Source of the DNA: Mimachlamys varia
Lineage: Eukaryota; Mollusca; Bivalvia; Pectinida; Pectinidae
DNA: 64,000 nt
Assembly (NCBI GenBank): GCA_947623455.1
Contig: OX392527.1
Span: forward strand, 27,644,201 to 27,708,200
Direction of reading: 5' to 3'
Part shown: in pieces, positions 9,459 to 24,400 of the stretch
How the letters are laid out: every line of letters begins with the position of its first letter
How positions within the stretch are numbered: position 1 is the stretch's first letter
Position numbers and translations under genes: made by a program
Notes under the pieces: model-generated
What the model was told of the DNA's origin: nothing
Seen by the model: only the letters and a program-made list of their open reading frames with translations
Databases searched by the model: none

Positions 9459-12400
9459 CTGGAAAAGATAATCTACATTAATCTCATCTACCCTCATAGT
9501 CAAACCAGAACTTGAGGGAATTTTATTGAACTAGTTCCCATGGTTACAGTTGTTCTGAATGTAGCAATAAGTTTAAAATGTTGCTTTTAGCTTTTTATCG
9601 GCCTAAAGATAAAGATAGCTGTAAAAATTACTTACCGAGAAGTGCATGCTATGAAAAAAAAATGAAAATATCTACAAAAGCGATATTGGGACAATATGCA
9701 ACAAGTTGGGTAGGGATCTGAACATAGGACCTTGGGTCCTAGTATACACATAAACACCAACTAGTACCGAGTTATATGATAATTGAAAAAGTACTTGAGA
9801 AAAAGACCATGTGTTCCAGAACAGTAAGCTTTATTGAAGACACCCGACATATCTAGGTCATTTAACCATTGAACGTCATTCAGATTGTATCATTATCAAT
9901 ATAATACTATCTTGATGCAAGATAAACAGAATGACGTCATGGATGAGATAAAAAAAAGAATACGATAAATAGAATGACTTCCTAACTCATGAATATTTTC
10001 TGGCACCCAGTTTGCATTTACATTGACAATAAATACAATCTAAATGACGTTCAATGGATATATTTACATTTCAGATAATTTGTAATACAGAATGATATAT
10101 TTTATTCCAATTTATAAAGTCCTTGTATGTATACATACTGAAAGAGCTTTGAAAATCACAATCACCTTAATGATTAACGTTAAGCTAAAATGCATGTTAT
10201 TTGAGGCGACGACGTGCAAAGCGTTGACGTAACGTAGGTTGACAAAGCGCCAAAATGACGTCATGTTATTGTCTGGTGGACTTGACTGCATGTATACAAT
10301 GTAAACTATTGTGAATACAGTCCAGATTAAGACTCAGTCATTGGGAAAGCATAATTCAAAATGTAAATATTTACAAGCGAATGTCACGTCCTCAAGGCAA
10401 GACTTTGGGCATCATTCTCAATCACAACAAGACGGCATACTATAGAGCACTCAAAACGTCCACACATCAAACAAGGATGCAAAATATTTCAAAATGAGAC
10501 CAAGATGACGACAAAAATATTTGCTCTTAGTCTTCATTGACCAGTATCTCGAATTCCTTTGTCTTAAGTTTGTCAGCAGCCGCCATTTATCACGAAAATA
10601 TTTGTATATAAAGCAAACTCTAGAATGACAAAATAAACTGCGACATACAAACACCATAGCATAGTCACGTTTTCCGTATAACTTTGAGTAGTAAGCCGCA
10701 ACCGTTGGTCAAAGTTTATATTAAATGCCCAATATACGTAACTTCAGGTAATTTTTCGTGATTCTGAAAAAATCCGAAAAAAATCCAGTTGATAACCATA
10801 CAAAAATAAGCCTAAAACAAAGTAAACCTGAGCGGTAACTAACAAGAAACTCTTGACAGAAAAATCCAAAGAATTGATAATAATTCAGGTGGGGCCCACT
10901 TCAACAACAAGCCGAAGTTAGAAGACAGTTCAAAATGGACGCGTGTTTACAAATACCAAGTTTCAACTGCTGCTGTACCGGTAACCGCTTAAGAATTCAT
11001 CTTGAATATTGCTGATATCAGTTAATCGTAACTAAATCTATAAATATAAAAAGTTATTTAAGCTTGATTTCCGCTTCAAGTTTTGCCGAAAGTTACGTAT
11101 ATTGGGTCTTTAAGATCGAGATTACCAGCTGTTGCAGACGAGTCAGTTGTGTCCATGATTTCAAGTTTCGTATGGTAAATACGATCGACAAGGTCCGCAA
11201 ACTTTTGTAGTTTGTAGACAATCCATCGTCAATACACCTTTAAGTGAAATTAAAAGATTTGGGAAGGTTTTTGCAACCTGTTCCGAAAATTCCTTTTAAC
11301 ATGTAAAATGTATGTGAGCGAGTGATAGCTGAATGCGTGTGTGTCGGAGTTAGTGTACTTAAGCCGGCCTTGATGGTACATCTTCCCTGCTCGTGTGATA
11401 ATCTGTGATGGTTTACATTCAGTTCTCAAATGTACAAGTACTGCGCAACAGTCCGATGTAGTGGATGTACCTTACCATGGAGTTTCAGCTGAGCAGATGA
11501 AGAATTGAGAACTATTGGTGTTCACTCCAGCGTTCGCCATAGACAAAAGACCTGTAAAACACAGTGAAATTAGTATTAGTACTATGTTCTTTCCGGGCAT
11601 CCAACACAGATGATGTCAGAAGGCTTATTACAAATTAACCCCCAAAACATAGAGATAACAAAAGCGTCAACAAAACCATATTCCAAACTGAAAACCGATT
11701 AAACAAGGGACAAAAAACGAACAAAGAAGAAAGATTTACACAGAGACAATTAAATTAGACGAGATGATCACATCCAAGTAAATGTCACTTCCTCAAAGTG
11801 AGAACATAGACACCGTTCTTAATCACGACAAGTACCGGTAGGTAAACTAATGAGCATATTAAAAAATGCCAACCATCATATCATAAAGGGATACAGAATA
11901 TTTGTCAATAAGACTAAGATGACGGTCATTGGCCAATTTGGTCAAATTTTGTTGCGATTTAAGTGCGATATAGATAGAACGGACTTTCGTAGAAAACAAG
12001 CATGCATCAAAAGCATATTGAATATTAATTTTACTTCTTTTACAACAATTATAAAACAAGTTATTTAGCTATTATAAATCACCCTTGTTTGGTCGGGCGG
12101 GACCACACGGGGATCTTATTGTGGGAGGAAACGGATTACCCCGGGTAAACCCCACGTGGTCGGGCAGGTGAATCCAAACCTTTTCACCGGACAGGGAATC
12201 GAACCCCAGCCAACTTGGTGAAAGGCAAGCATGCTATCCACTGCACCACCCGACCATCAATAGCATGTAGCAACCATTGCTGTGGCGACCACATCCATTA
12301 AAAGAAGTCTTACATTTCACCTGCAGTTTTGGAAAGGATGAAGGTAAAAGCGTTAGATTCGGGTCAACTTTTATTGTTTTATGTGGAAGAACTAACCAAA

Positions 12401-15400
12401 GGTAGTTAAGATAAAATTAGCATTTTTTTTATTCAACATAATGAAAAGACGAGAATTTAGGTTTGTTAATAATCGTATTTTTAGGTTTAGGTAATGAAGT
12501 CTAAATTTTGTATATATTGTATATATTTTTATATTCTATTTTATTGAGTTCAGGGCAAAAAGACATCAAAGAGAGTTATTAACTATTGTTAATTTTTTTT
12601 CAGACGAAATGACGAAACACTTTAACCTTCAATTTTCGTCCTTTTCAGATAAAAAAGTTTATCGAATCTCATTATTGGAAACAAACAATTATTTATCTAA
12701 TGTAAGTTTGTAAATTTACGGCGACAAGGGTCACCTACTTAGCCTGCAGCACGTTCGAAGTCTTGCATATTAATCCTATGGAAGCGTTGCGAAATTCATA
12801 AATTCTTTCCAAATAAACTAATTTATTTTACAACCATTTTTGAAATAAGTAATGTCCGGTGGCCGGTGACACTATACCCTTTCACGTTCAATTGGTTAGT
12901 GGAATCTCAGTCGCTGCCCGGCATTGCAAAGAGTGTCATTATTAAAGAAAAAGTCTGGTAGAAATTAGGCGTATATAGCAGAGGAGAAGCATGTCATGCA
13001 TTTCAAAACCTTTTCGGAAGATCATAATCATTAACAGAAACGAAATTCGAGGGAAAAGTGTATCTACATATGCAGTGATGTTCAACATAGCCAATGTACG
13101 AGTGGTTTTGTAAAACGATACTATTGTAAATCTTTCAAAATACTTACACTGTGTCAGAATAACAGAAGATGGAGAATTGCACCCAGTAAATATGATTGTT
13201 AGGTTACTGAAATATTCTTTAAGTCAGTCAACAGTATCGGTTACCATTACGACACATTTGGGGAAACTGAATGGATTCGTTGATATAAACTCATGAAACA
13301 GAAGATGTGCAAATCGTGGTTACCCTATAGTTGGTACATCATCGGTTACGCATCAGTTACAAAGAGAGGAAAACCAAAGGTCGATAAAATGATCACAGAT
13401 ATAAACTATCAAGGTAGGCTATATGAGTTAGGAATATGAAGTGTTATACATACTGTCAATGTAGGCTATATGAGTTGGATACATGAAGTGTTATACATAC
13501 TGTCAATGTAGGCAATAAGAGTTGGGAACATGAAGTGTTATACATACTGACAATGTAGGCTATATGAGTTGGGAACATGAAGTGTTATACATACTGATAA
13601 TCTAGGCTGTATGAGTTGGGAACATGAAGTGTTATACATGCGGTCAATGTAGGCTATACGAGTTGGGAATATGAAGTGTTATACATACTGTCAATGTAGG
13701 CTATAGGAGTTGGGAATATGAAGTGTTATACGTACTGTCAATGTAGGCTATATGAGTTGGGAACATGAAGTGTTATACATACTGTCAATGTAGGCTATAT
13801 GAGTTGGGAACATGAAGTGTTATACATACTGTCAATGTAGGCTATATGAGTTGGGAACATGAAGTGTTATACATACTGTCAATGTAGGCTATATGAGTTG
13901 GGAACATGAAGTGTTATACATACTGTCAATGTAGCCTATATGAGTTGGGAACATGAAGTGTTATACATACTGACAACGTAGGCTATATGAGTCGGGAATA
14001 TGAAGTGTTATACATACTGTCAACGTAGGCTATATGAGTTGGGAATATGAAGTGTTATACATGCTGTCAATGTAGGCTATATGAGTTGGGAATATGAAGT
14101 GTTAAACATACTGTCAATGTAGGCTGTATGAGTCGGGAATATGAAGTGTTATACATACTGTCAATGTAGGCTATATGAGTCGGGATTATGAAGTGTTAAA
14201 CATACTGTCAATGTAGGCTATATGAGTCTGGAATATGAAGTGTTATACATACTGTCAATGTAAGCTATATGAGTCGGGAACATGAAGTGTTATACATACT
14301 GTCAATGTAGGCTATATGAGTTGGGAATATGAAGTGTTATACATACTGTCAATGTAGGCTATATAAGTCGGGAATATGAAGTGTTATACATACTGACAAT
14401 ATAGGCTATATGAGTTGGGAATATGAAGTGTTATACATACTGACAATGTAGGCTATATGAGTTGGGAATATGAAGTGTTATACATACTGTCGATATAGGC
14501 TTTATGAGTTGGGAATATGAAGTGTTATACATAGTGTGAATGTAGGCTATATGAGTCGGGAATACGAAGTGTTATACATACTGACAATGTAGGCTATATG
14601 AGTTGGGGATATGAAGTGTTATACATACTGTCAATGTAGGCTGTATGAGTTGGGAATATGAAGTGTTATACATACTGTCAATATAGGCTATATGAGTTGG
14701 GAACATGAAGTGTTATACATACTGACAATGTAGGCTATATGAGTTGGGAATATGAAGTCTTATACATACTGTCAATGTAGGCTTTATGAGTTGGGGATAT
14801 GAAGTGTTATACATACTGTCAATGTAGGCTATATGAGTAAGGAACATGAAGTGTTATACATACTGTCAATGTAGGCTATATGAGTTGGGAATATGAAGTG
14901 TTATACATACTGTCAATATAGGCTATATGAGTTGGGAATATGAAGTGTTATACATACTGACAATGTAGGCTATATGAGTTGGGAATATGAAGTCTTATAC
15001 ATACTGTCAATGTAGGCTTTATGAGTTGGGGATATGAAGTGTTATACATACTGTCAATGTAGGCTATATGAGTAAGGAACATGAAGTGTTATACATACTG
15101 TCAATGTAGGCTATATGAGTTGGGAATATGAAGTGTTATACATACTGTCAATGTAGGCTATATGATTTGGGAATATGAAGTGTTATACATACTGTCGATA
15201 TAGGCTGTATGAGTTGGGAATATGAAGTGTTATACATACTGTCAATGTAGGCTATATGAGTCGGGAACATGAAGTGTTATACATACTGTCAATGTAGGCT
15301 ATATGAGTTGGGAATATGAAGTGTTATACATACTGTCTATATAGGCTGTATGAGTCGGGAATATGAAGTGTTATACATACTGTCAATGTAGGCTATATGA

Positions 15401-18400
15401 GTTGGGAATATGAAGTGTTATACACACTGTCAATGTAGGCTATATGAGTCGGGATTATGAAGTGTTATACATACTGTCAATGTAGGCTGTATGAGTTGGG
15501 AATATGAAGTGTTATACATGCTATCAATGTAGGCTTTATGAGTCGGGAACATGAAGTGTTATACATACTGTCAATGTAGGCTGTATGAGTTGGGAATATG
15601 AAGTGTTATACATACTGTCAATGTAGGCTTTATGAGTCGGGAATATGAAGTGTTATACATACTGTCAATGTAAGCTATATGAGTCGGGAACATGAAGTGT
15701 TATACATACTGTCAATGTAGGCTATATGAGTTGGGAATATGAAGTCTTATACACACTGTCAATGTAGGCTATATGAGTCGGGATTATGAAGTGTTATACA
15801 TACTGTCAATGTAGGCTGTATGAGTTGGGAATATGAAGTGTTATACATACTGTCAATGTAGGCTATATGAGTCGGGAATATGAAGTGTTATACATACTGT
15901 CAATGTAGGCTATATGAGTTGGGGATATGAAGTGTTATACATACTGTCAATGTAGGCTGTATGAGTTGGGAATATGAAGTGTTATACATACTGTCAATGT
16001 AGGCTATATGAGTCGGGAATATGAAGTGTTATACATACTGTCAATGTAGGCTATATGAGTCGGGAATATGAAGTGTTATACATACTGTCAATGTAGGCTG
16101 TATGAGTTGGGAATATGAAATGTTATACATACTGTCGATATAGGCTTTATGAGTTGGGAATATGAAGTGTTATACATAGTTTGAATGTAGGCTGTATGAG
16201 TTGGGAACATGAAGTGTTATACATACTGTCAATGTAGGCTGTATGAGTTGGGAATATGAAGTGTTATACATAATGTCAATGTAGGCTATATGAGTCGGGA
16301 ATATGAAGTGTTATACATACTGTCAATGTAGGCTGTATGAGTTGGGAACATGAAGTGTTATACATACTGTCAATGTAGGCTGTATGAGTCGGGAATATGA
16401 AGTGTTATACATACTGTCAATGTAGGCTATATGAGTCGGGAACATGAAGTGTTATACATACTGTCAATGTAGGCTATATGAGTCGGGAACATGAAGTGTT
16501 ATACATACTGTCAATGTAGGCTTCATGAGTTGGGAATATGAAGTTTTATACATACTGTCAATGTAGGCTATATGAGTTGGGAATATGAAGTGTTATACAT
16601 ACTGACAATGTAGGCTAAATGAGTTGGGAATATGAAGTGTTATACATACTGTCAATGTAGGCTATATGAGTTGGGAATATGAAGTGTTATACATACTATC
16701 AAGGTAGGCTATATGAGTCGGGAATATGAAGTGTTATACATACTGTCAATGTAGGCTATATGAGTCGGGAATATGAAGTGTTATACATACTGTCAATGTA
16801 GGCTATATGAGTCTGGAATATGAAGTGTTATACATACTGTCAATGTAAGCTATATGAGTCGGGAACATGAAGTGTTATACATACTGTCAATGTAGGCTAT
16901 ATGAGTTGGGAATATGAAGTGTTATACATACTGTCAATGTAGGCTATATAAGTCGGGAATATGAAGTGTTATACATACTGACAATATAGGCTATATGAGT
17001 TGGGAATATGAAGTGTTATACATACTGACAATGTAGGCTATATGAGTTGGGAATATGAAGTGTTATACATACTGTCGATATAGGCTTTATGAGTTGGGAA
17101 TATGAAGTGTTATACATAGTGTGAATGTAGGCTATATGAGTCGGGAATACGAAGTGTTATACATACTGACAATGTAGGCTATATGAGTTGGGGATATGAA
17201 GTGTTATACATACTGTCAATGTAGGCTGTATGAGTTGGGAATATGAAGTGTTATACATACTGTCAATATAGGCTATATGAGTTGGGAACATGAAGTGTTA
17301 TACATACTGACAATGTAGGCTATATGAGTTGGGAATATGAAGTCTTATACATACTGTCAATGTAGGCTTTATGAGTTGGGGATATGAAGTGTTATACATA
17401 CTGTCAATGTAGGCTATATGAGTAAGGAACATGAAGTGTTATACATACTGTCAATGTAGGCTATATGAGTTGGGAATATGAAGTGTTATACATACTGTCA
17501 ATATAGGCTATATGAGTTGGGAATATGAAGTGTTATACATACTGACAATGTAGGCTATATGAGTTGGGAATATGAAGTCTTATACATACTGTCAATGTAG
17601 GCTTTATGAGTTGGGGATATGAAGTGTTATACATACTGTCAATGTAGGCTATATGAGTAAGGAACATGAAGTGTTATACATACTGTCAATGTAGGCTATA
17701 TGAGTTGGGAATATGAAGTGTTATACATACTGTCAATGTAGGCTATATGATTTGGGAATATGAAGTGTTATACATACTGTCGATATAGGCTGTATGAGTT
17801 GGGAATATGAAGTGTTATACATACTGTCAATGTAGGCTATATGAGTCGGGAACATGAAGTGTTATACATACTGTCAATGTAGGCTATATGAGTTGGGAAT
17901 ATGAAGTGTTATACATACTGTCTATATAGGCTGTATGAGTCGGGAATATGAAGTGTTATACATACTGTCAATGTAGGCTATATGAGTTGGGAATATGAAG
18001 TGTTATACACACTGTCAATGTAGGCTATATGAGTCGGGATTATGAAGTGTTATACATACTGTCAATGTAGGCTGTATGAGTTGGGAATATGAAGTGTTAT
18101 ACATGCTATCAATGTAGGCTTTATGAGTCGGGAACATGAAGTGTTATACATACTGTCAATGTAGGCTGTATGAGTTGGGAATATGAAGTGTTATACATAC
18201 TGTCAATGTAGGCTTTATGAGTCGGGAATATGAAGTGTTATACATACTGTCAATGTAAGCTATATGAGTCGGGAACATGAAGTGTTATACATACTGTCAA
18301 TGTAGGCTATATGAGTTGGGAATATGAGGTCTTATACACACTGTCAATGTAGGCTATATGAGTCGGGATTATGAAGTGTTATACATACTGTCAATGTAGG

Positions 18401-21400
18401 CTGTATGAGTTGGGAATATGAAGTGTTATACATACTGTCAATGTAGGCTATATGAGTCGGGAATATGAAGTGTTATACATACTGTCAATGTAGGCTATAT
18501 GAGTTGGGGATATGAAGTGTTATACATACTGTCAATGTAGGCTGTATGAGTTGGGAATATGAAGTGTTATACATACTGTCAATGTAGGCTATATGAGTCG
18601 GGAATATGAAGTGTTATACATACTGTCAATGTAGGCTATATGAGTCGGGAATATGAAGTGTTATACATACTGTCAATGTAGGCTATATGAGTTGGGAATA
18701 TGAAATGTTATACATACTGTCGATATAGGCTTTATGAGTTGGGAATATGAAGTGTTATACATAGTTTGAATGTAGGCTGTATGAGTTGGGAACATGAAGT
18801 GTTATATATACTGTCAATGTAGGCTGTATGAGTTGGGAATATGAAGTGTTATACATAATGTCAATGTAGGCTATATGAGTCGGGAATATGAAGTGTTATA
18901 CATACTGTCAATGTAGGCTGTATGAGTTGGGAACATGAAGTGTTATACATACTGTCAATGTAGGCTGTATGAGTCGGGAATATGAAGTGTTATACATACT
19001 GTCAATGTAGGCTATATGAGTCGGGAACATGAAGTGTTATACATACTGTCAATGTAGGCTATATGAGTCGGGAACATGAAGTGTTATACATACTGTCAAT
19101 GTAGGCTTCATGAGTTGGGAATATGAAGTTTTATACATACTGTCAATGTAGGCTATATGAGTTGGGAATATGAAGTGTTATACATACTGACAATGTAGGC
19201 TAAATGAGTTGGGAATATGAAGTGTTATACATACTGTCAATGTAGGCTATATGAGTTGGGAATATGAAGTGTTATACATACTATCAAGGTAGGCTATATG
19301 AGTCGGGAATATGAAGTGTTATACATACTGTCAATGTAGGCTATATGAGTCGGGAATATGAAGTGTTATACATACTGTCAATGTAGGCTATATGAGTAAG
19401 GAACATGAAGTGTTATACATACTGTCAATGTAGGCTATATGAGTAGGGAACATGAAGTGTTATACATACTGACAATGTAGGCTATATGAGTTGGGAATAT
19501 GAAGTGTTATACATACTGTCAATGTAGGCTATATGAGTTGGGAATATGAAGTGTTATACATACTGTCAACATAGGCTATATGAGTTGGGAATATGAAGTG
19601 TTATACATACTGTCAATGTAGGCTATATGAGTTGGGAATATGAAGTGTTATACATACTGTCAATGTAGGCTATATGAGTCGGGAATATGAAGTGTTATAC
19701 ATACTGTCAATGTAGGCTGTATGAGTCGGGAATATGAAGTGTTATACATACTGTCAATGTAGGCTGTATGAGTTGGGAATATGAAGTGTTATACATAATG
19801 TCAATGTAGGCTGTATGAGTTGGGAACATGAAGTGTTATACATACTGTCGATATAGGCTTTATGAGTTGGGAATATGAAGTGTTATACATACTGTCAATG
19901 TAGGCTATATGAGTCGGGAACATGAAGTGTTATACATACTGTCAATGTAGGCTATATGAGTCGGGAACATGAAGTGTTATACATACTGTCAATGTAGGCT
20001 TCATGAGTTGGGAATATGAAGTTTTATACATACTGTCAATGTAGGCTATATGAGTTGGGAATATGAAGTGTTATACATACTGACAATGTAGGCTAAATGA
20101 GTTGGGAATATGAAGTGTTATACATACTGTCAATGTAGGCTATATGAGTTGGGAATATGAAGTGTTATACATACTATCAAGGTAGGCTATATGAGTCGGG
20201 AATATGAAGTGTTATACATACTGTCAATGTAGGCTATATGAGTCGGGAATATGAAGTGTTATACATACTGTCAATGTAGGCTATATGAGTAAGGAACATG
20301 AAGTGTTATACATACTGTCAATGTAGGCTATATGAGTAGGGAACATGAAGTGTTATACATACTGACAATGTAGGCTATATGAGTTGGGAATATGAAGTGT
20401 TATACATACTGTCAATGTAGGCTATATGAGTTGGGAATATGAAGTGTTATACATACTGTCAACATAGGCTATATGAGTCGGGAATATGAAGTGTTATACA
20501 TACTGTCAATGTAGGCTGTATGAGTCGGGAATATGAAGTGTTATACATACTGTCAATGTAGGCTATATGAGTTGGGAATATGAAGTGTTATACATACTGT
20601 CAATGTAGGCTATATGGGTTGGGGATATGAAGTGTTATACATACTGTCAATGTAGGCTGTATGAGTTGGGGATATGAAGTGTTATACATACTGTCAATGT
20701 AGGCTATATGAGTCGGGAATATGAAGTGTTATACATACTGTCAATGTAAGCTATATGAGTCGGGAACATGAAGTGTTATACATACTGTCAATGTAGGCTA
20801 TATGAGTTGGGAATATGAAGTCTTATACACACTGTCAATGTAGGCTATATGAGTCGGGAATATGAAGTGTTATACATACTGTCAATGTAGGCTATATGAG
20901 TTGGGAACATGAAGTGTTATACATACTGTCAATGTAGGCTATATGAGTTGGGAACATGAAGTGTTATACATACTGTCAATGTAGGCTATATGAGTTGGGA
21001 ACATGAAGTGTTATACATACTGTCAATGTAGCCTATATGAGTTGGGAACATGAAGTGTTATACATACTGACAACGTAGGCTATATGAGTCGGGAATATGA
21101 AGTGTTATACATACTGTCAACGTAGGCTATATGAGTTGGGAATATGAAGTGTTATACATGCTGTCAATGTAGGCTATATGAGTTGGGAATATGAAGTGTT
21201 AAACATACTGTCAATGTAGGCTATATGAGTGGGGAATATGAAGTGTTATACATACTGTCAATGTAGGCTATATGAGTTGGGAATATGAAGTGTTAAACAT
21301 ACTGTCAATGTAGGCTGTATGAGTCGGGAATATGAAGTGTTATACATACTGTCAATGTAGGCTATATGAGTCGGGATTATGAAGTGTTAAACATACTGTC

Positions 21401-24400
21401 AATGTAGGCTATATGAGTCTGGAATATGAAGTGTTATACATACTGTCAATGTAAGCTATATGAGTCGGGAACATGAAGTGTTATACATACTGTCAATGTA
21501 GGCTATATGAGTTGGGAATATGAAGTGTTATACATACTGTCAATGTAGGCTATATAAGTCGGGAATATGAAGTGTTATACATACTGACAATATAGGCTAT
21601 ATGAGTTGGGAATATGAAGTGTTATACATACTGACAATGTAGGCTATATGAGTTGGGAATATGAAGTGTTATACATACTGTCGATATAGGCTTTATGAGT
21701 TGGGAATATGAAGTGTTATACATAGTGTGAATGTAGGCTATATGAGTCGGGAATACGAAGTGTTATACATACTGACAATGTAGGCTATATGAGTTGGGGA
21801 TATGAAGTGTTATACATACTGTCAATGTAGGCTGTATGAGTTGGGAATATGAAGTGTTATACATACTGTCAATATAGGCTATATGAGTTGGGAACATGAA
21901 GTGTTATACATACTGTCAATATAGGCTATATGAGTTGGGAATATGAAGTGTTATACATACTGACAATGTAGGCTATATGACTTGGGAATATGAAGTGTTA
22001 TACATACTGTCGATATAGGCTTTATGAGTTGGGAATATGAAGTCTTATACATACTGTCAATGTAGGCTTTATGAGTTGGGGATATGAAGTGTTATACATA
22101 CTGTCAATGTAGGCTATATGAGTAAGGAACATGAAGTGTTATACATACTGTCATTGTAGGCTATATGAGTTGGGAATATGAAGTGTTATACATACTGTCA
22201 ATGTAGGCTATATGATTTGGGAATATGAAGTGTTATACATACTGTCGATATAGGCTGTATGAGTTGGAAATATGAAGTGTTATACATACTGTCAATGTAG
22301 GCTATATGAGTCGGGAACATGAAGTGTTATACATACTGTCAATGTAGGCTATATGAGTTGGGAATATGAAGTGTTATACATACTGTCTATATAGGCTGTA
22401 TGAGTCGGGAATATGAAGTGTTATACATACTGTCAATGTAGGCTATATGAGTTGGGAATATGAAGTGTTATACACACTGTCAATGTAGGCTATATGAGTC
22501 GGGATTATGAAGTGTTATACATACTGTCAATGTAGGCTGTATGAGTTGGGAACATGAAGTGTTATACATGCTATCAATGTAGGCTTTATGAGTCGGGAAC
22601 ATGAAGTGTTATACATACTGTCAATGTAGGCTGTATGAGTTGGGAATATGAAGTGTTATACATACTGTCAATGTAGGCTTTATGAGTCGGGAATATGAAG
22701 TGTTATACATACTGTCAATGTAAGCTATATGAGTCGGGAACATGAAGTGTTATACATACTGTCAATGTAGGCTATATGAGTTGGGAATATGAAGTCTTAT
22801 ACACACTGTCAATGTAGGCTATATGAGTCGGGATTATGAAGTGTTATACATACTGTCAATGTAGGCTGTATGAGTTGGGAATATGAAGTGTTATACATAC
22901 TGTCAATGTAGGCTATATGAGTCGGGAATATGAAGTGTTATACATACTGTCAATGTAGGCTATATGAGTTGGGGATATGAAGTGTTATACATACTGTCAA
23001 TGTAGGCTGTATGAGTTGGGAATATGAAGTGTTATACATACTGTCAATGTAGGCTATATGAGTCGGGAATATGAAGTGTTATACATACTGTCAATGTAGG
23101 CTATATGAGTCGGGAATATGAAGTGTTATACATACTGTCAATGTAGGCTATATGAGTTGGGAATATGAAATGTTATACATACTGTCGATATAGGCTTTAT
23201 GAGTTGGGAATATGAAGTGTTATACATAGTGTGAATGTAGGCTGTATGAGTTGGGAACATGAAGTGTTATACATACTGTCAATGTAGGCTGTATGAGTTG
23301 GGAATATGAAGTGTTATACATAATGTCAATGTAGGCTATATGAGTCGGGAATATGAAGTGTTATACATACTGTCAATGTAGGCTGTATGAGTTGGGAACA
23401 TGAAGTGTTATACATACTGTCGATATAGGCTTTATGAGTTGGGAATATGAAGTGTTATACATACTGTCAATGTAGGCTATATGAGTCGGGAACATGAAGT
23501 GTTATACATACTGTCAATGTAGGCTATATGAGTCGGGAACATGAAGTGTTATACATACTGTCAATGTAGGCTTCATGAGTTGGGAATATGAAGTTTTATA
23601 CATACTGTCAATGTAGGCTATATGAGTTGGGAATATGAAGTGTTATACATACTGACAATGTAGGCTAAATGAGTTGGGAATATGAAGTGTTATACATACT
23701 GTCAATGTAGGCTATATGAGTTGGGAATATGAAGTGTTATACATACTATCAAGGTAGGCTATATGAGTCGGGAATATGAAGTGTTATACATACTGTCAAT
23801 GTAGGCTATATGAGTCGGGAATATGAAGTGTTATACATACTGTCAATGTAGGCTATATGAGTAAGGAACATGAAGTGTTATACATACTGTCAATGTAGGC
23901 TATATGAGTAGGGAACATGAAGTGTTATACATACTGACAATGTAGGCTATATGAGTTGGGAATATGAAGTGTTATACATACTGTCAATGTAGGCTATATG
24001 AGTTGGGAATATGAAGTGTTATACATACTGTCAACATAGGCTATATGAGCTGGGAATATGAAGTGTTATACATACTGTCAATGTAGGCTATATGAGTTGG
24101 GAATATGAAGTGTTATACATACTGTCAATGTAGGCTATATGAGTCGGGAATATGAAGTGTTATACATACTGTCAATGTAGGCTGTATGAGTCGGGAATAT
24201 GAAGTGTTATACATACTGTCAATGTAGGCTGTATGAGTTGGGAATATGAAGTGTTATACATAATGTCAATGTAGGCTGTATGAGTTGGGAACATGAAGTG
24301 TTATACATACCGTCGATATAGGCTTTATGAGTTGGGAATATGAAGTGTTATACATACTGTCAATGTAGGCTATATGAGTCGGGAACATGAAGTGTTATAC

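Noticed and set aside
12195..12256. Functional tRNA-Glu gene
   Set aside because: A and B boxes are present, but the acceptor stem does not pair and a non-tRNA body follows, so it is a SINE head.
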